44,702 nucleotides of DNA from a virus: positions 1 to 44,702 of the IMG/VR virus record IMGVR_UViG_3300034066_001483. One strand, 5' to 3'. How positions within the stretch are numbered: the stretch's first letter is position 1; every line of letters begins with the position of its first letter. The notes beneath the pieces were generated by a model. It was not told where the DNA came from. It saw nothing but the letters and a program-made list of their open reading frames with translations, and made no database searches. Positions 20,212-26,300 of the stretch are shown here, piece after piece. The position numbers were made by a program, and so were the translations under genes.

Positions 20212-20409
20212 TTACAGGTACTTACTGTGGATGCAGTAGTACGTGTCCCCTAGGAATCCTTGTGTACGTACAAGGTTGTGGTTTGGTCTTGCGTTGCAGT
20301 GTTCTTCGTAGTGTTGGTTGAGTAGCTTCTGTACTCCAGTAGATAGGAGTAAGCCACTACCAATGCCAATGACAAGAGCAACACAGGAGTCTTTGAATGA
20401 GTTGGACAT
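20212..20409 (-). CDS. small single-TM membrane protein (GDTYYC motif)
   Basis: 65 residues (MSNSFKDSCVALVIGIGSGL). TM segment at about residues 8-28, then a soluble end: HYEEHCNARPNHNLVRTQGF, LGDTYYCIHSKYL. The ending 'vrtq.flGdtyYCi..ry' is one I recognise from small membrane proteins of other phages; two Cys could pair outside the membrane. Function unknown. Confidence 0.65.
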   Translation of the reverse strand: MSNSFKDSCVALVIGIGSGLLLSTGVQKLLNQHYEEHCNARPNHNLVRTQGFLGDTYYCIHSKYL

Positions 20410-20437
20410 AAGTTGTTAGTTGGATTTAGATGGTGTG

Positions 20438-20821
20438 TCAGAAGTCCAGGTAGTCTTCTTCCTCAGGTTGAGACGATGCATCAACAGCCTTAGGCCTTGG
20501 TGCTGCACCGATAGTGGCACGTACTCCTGTGAGTTTGATCTCAGGGTACTTGAGTGCCACAAGTTGACCATCCTTCTGGTAGTGCGTCTTGATAGTGCTG
20601 ATGCGTACACTCCACTGCGTGAGGATGAGTTGATGGCCTGCGACTAAGCTGCCCTTGTTAAATGCCGCAAGCAATCCATTGCTATTCGTAAACCGCAAGC
20701 GGCACGAACCGCCGAATGGATCGTTGACTGCAATACTTGCAGCCAGGAAAACACTATTGTCTTCCCTGGACTTGAGCACCTTGAGGTCGGTGACATAGCG
20801 AATGATGGTTGAGCTGAACAT
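20438..20821 (-). CDS. second SSB-like OB-fold protein with acidic tail
   Basis: 127 residues (MFSSTIIRYVTDLKVLKSRE). One beta-barrel-like domain: VFLAASIAVNDPFGGSCRLR, GSLVAGHQLILTQWSVRIST, VALKYPEIKLTGVRA (about residues 1-103), then a short linker and SQPEEEDYLDF, an acidic tip ending in Asp-Phe like SSB tails. It is shorter than, and unlike in sequence to, the SSB at 4586-5386. It may bind single-stranded nucleic acid; the assignment is by pattern only. Confidence 0.6.
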   Translation of the reverse strand: MFSSTIIRYVTDLKVLKSREDNSVFLAASIAVNDPFGGSCRLRFTNSNGLLAAFNKGSLVAGHQLILTQWSVRISTIKTHYQKDGQLVALKYPEIKLTGVRATIGAAPRPKAVDASSQPEEEDYLDF

Positions 20822-20843
20822 GAGAATACTGTGGTGTTGACAA

Positions 20844-20899
20844 GCAGGATGTTGAGTCCTGCAGTAAACCCACCGACGTAGTACTGATGTACTGGTGGG
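20844..20899 (-). promoter_or_regulatory. leader hairpin pair with CTCAACA loop
   Basis: CCCACC/GGTGGG encloses AGTAC-ATCA-GTACT (20899-20869); then GCAGGA-CTCAACA-TCCTGC (20862-20844), 22 nt before ATG 20821, the same spacing and loop as at 19828-19846. Confidence 0.58.
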
Positions 20900-20916
20900 A
20901 GGGCTTAGAGCAGGAA

Positions 20917-21150
20917 TCAGAATGCTACTGCATACATGATGTCTTGAAGCATGGTCATTGAGTAGTTGTAATACTCTCTCATCTCGTAGTAAAGCTCCTT
21001 GGTACCTGTCGGCATCCCTGACATGAATGTCAGGGAATCAAGGTCTTCCCACTCGCCATCTTTGATCTTCTGGAAGTGAAGCATAGAGCTGTCACCTCCA
21101 TTCCAGATGACGCGATGGAGATTATCAAACTCAGGCTTGTAGATCAACAT
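20917..21150 (-). CDS. hypothetical protein
   Basis: 77 residues from ATG 21150 (MLIYKPEFDNLHRVIWNGGD); the upstream extension merely translates the conserved leader hairpin. Basic/aromatic start, acidic middle (KIKDGEWEDLDSLTFMSGMP), then a Tyr/Met-rich helix (YYEMREYYNYSMTMLQDIMY). No family recognised. Confidence 0.6.
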   Translation of the reverse strand: MLIYKPEFDNLHRVIWNGGDSSMLHFQKIKDGEWEDLDSLTFMSGMPTGTKELYYEMREYYNYSMTMLQDIMYAVAF

Positions 21151-21166
21151 GGTGTTGTGTAGTAGA

Positions 21167-21211
21167 TGCCACGGGATTGTGGCAATAGTTGTGTGGGGCA
21201 TTCGATGCCCC
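21167..21211 (-). promoter_or_regulatory. T-arm-like hairpin plus TGCCAC leader hairpin (copy 1)
   Basis: GGGGC-ATCGAAT-GCCCC (21211-21195), a 7-nt loop of T-loop type, then ATTGCCAC-AATCCC-GTGGCA (stem 21184-21167), 16 nt before ATG 21150. No clear outer stem in this copy. Confidence 0.6.
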
Positions 21212-21224
21212 GGCTCACGGCTGG

Positions 21225-21419
21225 TCAGAAGACCATCACAACGTCGTCGGCCTCCATCATCTCCTGGAAGGACATGATCTGCACGTCATGCGTGCCTTGG
21301 ATGCCGTCGTTTAACTCGGGTGAGTTAAGTTGGAAGTCCATTTGTGCAGCTTCGATAAGTGCTTCTTCCCACTGGAAGGAGAAGCCGTGCTGCACGCCGT
21401 CAATCACGATGTAGTACAT
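21225..21419 (-). CDS. hypothetical acidic protein
   Basis: 64 residues from ATG 21419 (MYYIVIDGVQHGFSFQWEEA). An N-terminal beta-hairpin (YYIVIDGVQHGFSF), helix (WEEALIEAAQMDFQLN) and acidic Met-rich end (SFQEMMEADDVVMVF). AC leader CTCAACTCAACACC. The start MYYIVIDGVQHG resembles the start of the gene at 7247 (MAYIISTLVDGVPHA), perhaps a distant relative. Confidence 0.6.
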   Translation of the reverse strand: MYYIVIDGVQHGFSFQWEEALIEAAQMDFQLNSPELNDGIQGTHDVQIMSFQEMMEADDVVMVF

Positions 21420-21437
21420 GGTGTTGAGTTGAGTAGA

Positions 21438-21511
21438 TGCCACGGGATTGTGGCAATAACTGAGCAGGGGATTTGATCCCCCAGCATCACGCTCTACTTA
21501 CGTAGGCTCAG
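21438..21511 (-). promoter_or_regulatory. tRNA-like three-way junction plus TGCCAC hairpin (copy 2)
   Basis: Outer stem CTGAGC (21511-21506)/GCTCAG (21465-21460); inside, CTAC-GTAA-GTAG, AGC-GTGAT-GCT, and a T-arm-like GGGG-ATCAAAT-CCCC. Then TGCCAC/GTGGCA (21455-21438), 18 nt before ATG 21419. Confidence 0.65.
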
Positions 21512-21520
21512 CTAATAACT

Positions 21521-21703
21521 TCAGCCTCGACGGATCTGAAGGTTCCTGTCTGCTTTACAAGCAGCAGAAATCTGCTGAGGCGTTGCTGCCTCGCAGAAGT
21601 AATTCGGATCACCTCCGAAGAAATGATCCGTAACCAAAGTAACTTTGCCGTCGTTAGTACGACGGACAAAGAACAGGTTGTTCAGTTGCATGGATCTCTC
21701 CAT
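21521..21703 (-). CDS. hypothetical protein
   Basis: 60 residues from ATG 21703 (MERSMQLNNLFFVRRTNDGK); the Met at 21691 is an equally possible start. Strands LNNLFFVRRTNDGKVTLVTD, then FFGGDPNYFCEAATPQQISA and a basic end. No family recognised. Confidence 0.55.
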   Translation of the reverse strand: MERSMQLNNLFFVRRTNDGKVTLVTDHFFGGDPNYFCEAATPQQISAACKADRNLQIRRG

Positions 21704-21711
21704 GTGTGTGG

Positions 21712-21781
21712 TGCCCATCTCCACAGGGGGCAATAACTGGACCAGGGTTTGCACCTGGTCACCCGCTTAGACGGATCAGTT
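21712..21781 (-). promoter_or_regulatory. tRNA-like three-way junction plus hairpin (copy 3)
   Basis: Outer stem AACTG (21781-21777)/CAGTT (21739-21735); inside, CCG-TCTAAG-CGG and the T-arm-like GACCAGG-TGCAAAC-CCTGGTC. Then a changed hairpin TGCCC/GGGCA (21732-21712). The outer stem overlaps the stop codon of the upstream gene. Confidence 0.62.
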
Positions 21782-21958
21782 GGTTGGATAGTTGTTAGCT
21801 GCGCACCACGCAAGGTGGATGTCATGTGCCTCTACTGGCCACTCATGGTTGATGCATTGCTTTGCGGTCGCCTTATCCAACTGATGGATGGTGACCTGAG
21901 TACCAATGCCCATGATTGTGGCTGCGGCAATGACAATGGATGCGATGTGTTCGGTCAT
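21776..21958 (-). CDS. small membrane protein with CINHEWP motif
   Basis: 60 residues from ATG 21958 (MTEHIASIVIAAATIMGIGT). TM segment at about residues 5-24, then QLDKATAKQCINHEWPVEAH and DIHLAWCAANNYPTN. The pattern 'a..Cl.heWP..ah..H..WC..ngYp' recurs in small phage proteins, with two Cys that could pair. Function unknown. Confidence 0.65.
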   Translation of the reverse strand: MTEHIASIVIAAATIMGIGTQVTIHQLDKATAKQCINHEWPVEAHDIHLAWCAANNYPTN

Positions 21959-21975
21959 GGTTGGTGTGAAGTAAA

Positions 21976-22039
21976 TGCCACTGGATTGTGGCAATGCTGA
22001 TGGGAGGACTTGCACCTCCCTGTCCGCTTACGGATCAGC
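21976..22039 (-). promoter_or_regulatory. tRNA-like three-way junction plus TGCCAC hairpin (copy 4)
   Basis: Outer stem GCTGAT (22039-22034)/ATCAGC (22001-21996); inside, CCG-TAAG-CGG and GGGAGG-TGCAAGT-CCTCCC, whose loop is identical to the T loop of the tRNA-Leu in this window. Then TGCCAC/GTGGCA (21993-21976), 17 nt before ATG 21958. The stem includes the stop codon of the upstream gene. Confidence 0.68.
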
Positions 22040-22220
22040 GCCCGCTATAGGTAACGCGGGAGTTGTTGCGTTGGTTGTAACGGATGACGTCGCCTGTGAT
22101 GCGGTCGTTGTAACGGATGACGTCGCCAGTAATACGACGGTCGTTTGATTCGTGCCACTCTTGGGAAGCTGCCTGTGCGGCAGCAGAGAATGCACGTCCG
22201 AGGGATGTACGGAAACCCAT
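22035..22220 (-). CDS. small protein with duplicated 11-residue repeat
   Basis: 61 residues from ATG 22220 (MGFRTSLGRAFSAAAQAASQ). The second half contains RITGDVIRYND and RITGDVIRYNQ in tandem, encoded by a 33-bp DNA repeat with several synonymous changes. N-terminal helix is Ala-rich. No family recognised. Its stop lies in the outer stem of the next RNA element. Confidence 0.6.
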   Translation of the reverse strand: MGFRTSLGRAFSAAAQAASQEWHESNDRRITGDVIRYNDRITGDVIRYNQRNNSRVTYSGR

Positions 22221-22236
22221 GGTGTTAGGTAGTAGA

Positions 22237-22306
22237 TGCCACTGGATTGTGGCAATGACCAGAGCCAGGCATTGCACCTGGCTTGGGAGCTATGACTCAC
22301 CTGGTC
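22237..22306 (-). promoter_or_regulatory. tRNA-like three-way junction plus TGCCAC hairpin (copy 5)
   Basis: Outer stem GACCAG (22306-22301)/CTGGTC (22262-22257); inside, GAG-TCATAG-CTC and GCCAGG-TGCAATG-CCTGGC. Then TGCCAC/GTGGCA (22254-22237), 16 nt before ATG 22220. The outer stem ends just before the TGA of the upstream gene. Confidence 0.65.
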
Positions 22307-22482
22307 TGTAGTTGACGCACGAGCTTGCGCCCTGCGTCTAAGCTGAGGAGTGTGGAGCGATGCCACTCTCCTGGGCATTGCGCCTTGAGGATCATCTTCG
22401 TGACTCTCACGAGATTCTCCTCCTTGTTCACCTGGAACTTATAGACGGCTTCGTCTGTGGTCAGGGTGAAGTAGATGATCAT
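22297..22482 (-). CDS. hypothetical basic protein
   Basis: 61 residues from ATG 22482 (MIIYFTLTTDEAVYKFQVNK). Beta strands in the first half, a basic helix at the end (SLDAGRKLVRQLQTR). The longer frame to 22608 translates the pseudoknot leader and is rejected. It is the first gene of the long minus-strand series; the promoter must lie in 22550-22950. Confidence 0.55.
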   Translation of the reverse strand: MIIYFTLTTDEAVYKFQVNKEENLVRVTKMILKAQCPGEWHRSTLLSLDAGRKLVRQLQTR

Positions 22483-22525
22483 GATTGATCCTCTTGATCT
22501 GCGACTGACGTGCGCAGAAGTAACG

Positions 22526-22550
22526 GCTGCGTTTAACGTCCAGCTTGACG
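22526..22550 (-). promoter_or_regulatory. H-type pseudoknot leader element (copy 6)
   Basis: Transcript order: CGTC (22550-22547), GCTG (22544-22541), GACG (22540-22537), loop TTAAAC, CAGC (22529-22526). Stem 2 is GCTG/CAGC, again a new sequence. 43 nt before ATG 22482, at the head of the early gene series. Confidence 0.62.
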
Positions 22551-22723
22551 AATGACCCTTGGATCTATTGCTCACTCTTCTGTCTTGCTTGTGTTGAAAC
22601 AGTGACAATTACCTCGAGCTTCTCGATGAACTGTTCTGTATCTCCCGCAGTGACGCATAGCCGAAACCCGTTGCGCGCGAAGGGATCTCAGGGATTCGTA
22701 CGCTGTCTGAAAGTGTTGCAGCC

Positions 22724-22744
22724 TGTGGAAAAACCTGTGGAAAA
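22724..22744 (-). other. two tandem DnaA-type boxes (TTTTCCACA)
   Basis: TGTGGAAAA occurs at 22724-22732 and 22736-22744 (TTTTCCACA on the minus strand), 12 bp apart. TTTTCCACA is the DnaA box form reported for cyanobacteria. They lie in the 480-bp stretch without genes that divides the early and virion arms (22,551-23,031), which also holds a terminator and an AT-rich run at 22,981-23,042. Possible origin or DnaA-regulated promoter; only the sequence matches are seen. Confidence 0.5.
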
Positions 22745-22954
22745 CTCGTGCATGCCCCCGCTCCGCTCCAATTACTTCTCTACCCTCCCACCGTTCTTTT
22801 TTTTCTATGCACATTCGCATTCCCACAGGTGTTGCAAGAACCGTCAGAAAAATATTTTCCCTATTTTGGGTATATAGGGGCCATTTTCACGAAAAATCGT
22901 ACACTATCAACAAAAAGTGTAGACGCTGCAAGGAGTTTGCCCAAGTTTTTAGAC

Positions 22955-22980
22955 AAAAAAGCCGGGGAAGCTACCCCGGC
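22955..22980 (-). terminator. intrinsic terminator of the 23032 gene
   Basis: On the minus strand GCCGGGG-TAGCTT-CCCCGGC (7 perfect GC-rich pairs) followed by TTTTTTG. A textbook intrinsic terminator about 50 bp after the stop of the gene at 23032-23253. It isolates that gene from the early operon downstream. Confidence 0.88.
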
Positions 22981-23031
22981 GTTAATTAAATTTACACATT
23001 TTCTAAATAATTAAAAAATTAAAATTCTAAT

Positions 23032-23253
23032 TTAAAATTCTGGACCGCTATTTTGACGTTTAAAGTTACCTGCCGCGACAAACGCACTTTTATATTTGTC
23101 TACATCTGGTTTCTGACGTGCTAATTCCCGCTGCGCACCAGACGAAAACGTTTTAACAGTAATTGGATCAGCACCTGCATCCTCTAATTCTTTTGTTTTG
23201 TCCGCAATTGCCCTTAATGCAAGTGCACGTTGCGCCCTATCCGCAGGATCCAT
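23032..23253 (-). CDS. hypothetical protein at the arm boundary
   Basis: 73 residues (MDPADRAQRALALRAIADKT). Helical, charged N-terminal half (KTKELEDAGADPITVKTFSS), then GAQRELARQKPDVDKYKSAF and a polar end. It has its own terminator, and its promoter region (23254-23317) is shared, divergently, with the first virion gene, so it may be separately controlled. No family recognised. Confidence 0.65.
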   Translation of the reverse strand: MDPADRAQRALALRAIADKTKELEDAGADPITVKTFSSGAQRELARQKPDVDKYKSAFVAAGNFKRQNSGPEF

Positions 23254-23317
23254 AGATTTCTTGGTACTTTCGCTGTATATAGTCTAACGTACGTTGTCAT
23301 TTCTTGAATTTTGCACC

Positions 23318-23325
23318 TTAAAATA
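23318..23325 (+). promoter_or_regulatory. TTAAAATA promoter-like box
   Basis: TTAAAATA 35 nt before the first virion-arm gene; the wider sequence CCTTAAAATA recurs at 31605-31614. Likely -10 element for the 23361 gene; no clear -35 box. Confidence 0.5.
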
Positions 23326-23360
23326 CAGATATCATAAAAATATCAAGCGATAGAACGCAC

Positions 23361-26300
23361 ATGGCGGAATATTACGAAGAATCACGTAACGAAGGTCCAA
23401 ATATCTTAGGAATGGCGGGGCTTCTTGGCTTAGGTGCCCTCGCTGGTGCTGGTGGCTACTACGCATTACGTAACACCAAGGGAAAGAATGCGGCGGCAGA
23501 GGCATTGACACGTGCTGCCCGTAGTGAACGCCCCCGTGGTGTACAAATGACTGACCTTGGCGCACGACGTACCGGTGATTTTGGACTCGTTGACATTCCA
23601 CCGTCACGTTCTGCTCGTGTTACAGGTGATCGTGGTGTAACTCAATCGCCTATAACAAACGATGTTGTAACAAATTTACCGGAAGTCATTTCTTCTGCAC
23701 CACAAGAACGAATGGTGCGTCGTCACGGACGTATGGTACCACTTTCTTCTGTACAACCTCGAGTTGCTCCACATGCACCGGAGCAATACTCCAATGTTCC
23801 ACCGAGTGTGCCGCCAACTACACCTACTTCTGAACTGCGTTCCCAGGTGTACGCCAATGTAGCTGCCAAGCCTGCGTCGGAATTACCAAGGGTATATAAA
23901 CCCCAAGGTGGTACGACCGAAGAAATGCTTGTTACTGATCCCAATACAGGTGAGATTTACCGCAGGGGTGGCGGTGGCGCATATTTTGCGAGTAAAGCGG
24001 CAGAATTAGCAGGCAACATTGTAACGGACCTACCAGAAGTCGTTGCTTCCGCCCCACGGGAACGAATGGTGCGTCGTCAAGGACGCATGGTACCGCTTTC
24101 TTCTTTACAGCAAAAGCAACCAGCCATCCCAAGTGCAACCGTTGATCTCAATACCTTAGAAGCACAGCCTACCGCTCCCGTTCAAACAACTACACGTTCT
24201 CAGCCACAAGGTCAGTTCCTTGCGTTCCATCAAGAACTAGGCAGAAAAGGTTATAGCTTAATGGGGAATCCTTACGATAATGAACTCATTCTTTTGACCG
24301 ATAGTGGAAAAGAGTTATATCTTAAAAACCCACTTTCTTCTCATCCAAAAGAATCTATTCGCCAAGTAGCGTTACAAGAAGAGCAAATTGGTCGTCAAGC
24401 CCTGGCGAATGCAGGGTTTACTTTGGAGCAAGCAGAAGAAGCACGTCTTGAACAATTCCAACGTGCTTTTGGCGGCAACCCTGATTTACAAAACCAAGCA
24501 ACAAGCGCAGTCGAATCTGGTGCATCGCAACAAGAAGGACGTGTATGGCAACAGCTCTCACGTAACGAAGATCTTGATAAAACACAGATTGCGCAATTAG
24601 AAGCACAAGCTGATGCGGACTATAAAGCAATGTTGGGATCTAATCCCAGTGAATGGTCTGGCGTTGAAGGTGACGTCGCAATCAATAAGGTAGCTCAAGC
24701 TTTACCTGATGGACTTCCCATCGATCAGGCTGAAGGTATTGGCTACGACCTGCGCACTGGAGAACGCTTTAAGTTTGGTGGTGCGCGTCCAGCACGTACG
24801 GGCCTTGCTCCTGGCGGTACTATCGAATTACAAGCAGCCCCTGGCGCAGACCTAGGACAGAGTTCGGCAGCACGGTTCCTTCAGCAACGACGGGAAAAGC
24901 TGATGGAAGATGCCGGTACTTCCGGACGTTTAGAAACCCAATTAGCCAAGGCATTTGGTCCTGAAGCATGGCGCGAAGATCCTAAAGCTACAAGGCGTCG
25001 CAACGCACTTAAACTTGGCGCGGCAGGTAATGAGCAGTTTTTTGAAAACTTAAACGAAGGAACCGTAACAATTGCCGGAGAACAATTCCCTGTATCGTCC
25101 TTGAAAGAAGGTGTATACATGGAAGATACCGCACAAAATCTTGTTGACAAAGTCAAAGGCTATAAAAATTGGCTAGGTAATATTCGGTTAGAAGAAACAC
25201 GTAATCAAATTGGTTTAGCAAATGAGCTAGACAACTTGATGGCGCAAGATGCTTTACTTCAAGCCGATGTCGCAAATATGAACGAAGGACGCAGATCTTT
25301 CTCGAGCCCACAAGAACGTGATGCATACATTACGGCAAGCCGAGGTCGTGAAGTTGCTTTAGATCTACAAGACGAGCTTGACGCACGGGTTAACGAGACG
25401 TTGCGTAACTTCGAGATGAGTGAGCGACGTCTCCTTGGCGCTGAGAAAGCAACTGCACGTAACATCCGAAGGGCTGCTGTTCCTCAGAAACTAATGGGTG
25501 GCGTAGAGGAAGGTATTGTTGTTCGTCCTATCCTTACGGCACCAGACAACATGGTGGTTGAAGAAGGTGAGCTTTCTAATATTGAACGTGGGCGTCCTGT
25601 TGGTCAATACATTTCTCAAGAGCAGCTTGAGATTGTTCCAGGAGGCCTTCTATCTGGTGGCCGCGCAAAATCTGTTCCCAACATTGGCTCAGATCTTGGT
25701 ATTGATCCTGAAACTGGTGATCGCATTACGTTACCTAACGTTAATCAAGACACTGGTGAGACCCTCGTTCAGAAGCTTGCCGGTAAGCGTATGGGCGCTG
25801 ATGTAAACGTGCGTGGCCGCGGTGGCGTCGCAGGAATGGAAACCAAAGCTTCCATTGGCATCTACGGTCCAGAGCTTGCCGAGTATGGCACTTCTGCAAT
25901 GACCAAACAAGGCGAGTATACGCCTCAAGCTAGTCGTCCACCTAGCGCAACTGACTCCTCGGTAGGTGTATATAAAGTTCGTAAGTATGTTGTAGATGAC
26001 GAAAATCCTGAAGGCAAAGCCGTATTCTTTAGTTCTCCCAGTTCTTACGTAGAACCCGAAGCGTATAAGTATTCGCAAGCCATTACTCCACAAGGGTTGC
26101 AGTCTATTGACTTGAGTCGGGCAGTTCAAGGTATTTACGCAAGCGATCCACGTGAGCTGGCAGAAGCCAAAGTAAAAGTTGGCTTGAGTGGTATGGCACA
26201 ACTTGCCGGTAAGCAATTACCTCCATCGGCAACCAGTAGCCGTTTTGGTGCCACAGGCCCGTCAACTCCTTTAGAAAGAACTATTCAAGAACGAACTCCA

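Noticed and set aside
21996-22039. T-arm-like elements as complete tRNA genes
   Set aside because: No anticodon arm of 5+7 nt, no D arm and no CCA; they are only acceptor-plus-T-arm-like.
21996-22039. CTGAT...CGG...A as a hammerhead ribozyme core
   Set aside because: The CUGANGA and GAAA core boxes are absent.
726-22550. Pseudoknots as copies of the glutamine-II (downstream-peptide) or preQ1-I riboswitch
   Set aside because: Topology is similar, but I do not find the conserved core of either class as I remember it (GGAAGUAGG for the glutamine class, the C-rich loop and AAAAAACUA tail for preQ1-I). A covariance-model search would settle it.
22545-22877. Plus and minus open frames in the gene-free boundary (22545-22877, 22572-22826)
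   Set aside because: Low-quality composition (Phe runs, His/Ser/Cys clusters), no leader or ribosome site; the plus frame begins at the edge of the pseudoknot.
25731-26216. 161-codon minus-strand open frame inside the 1155-residue gene
   Set aside because: Cys/Trp/Arg-rich shadow of a clear plus-strand gene.
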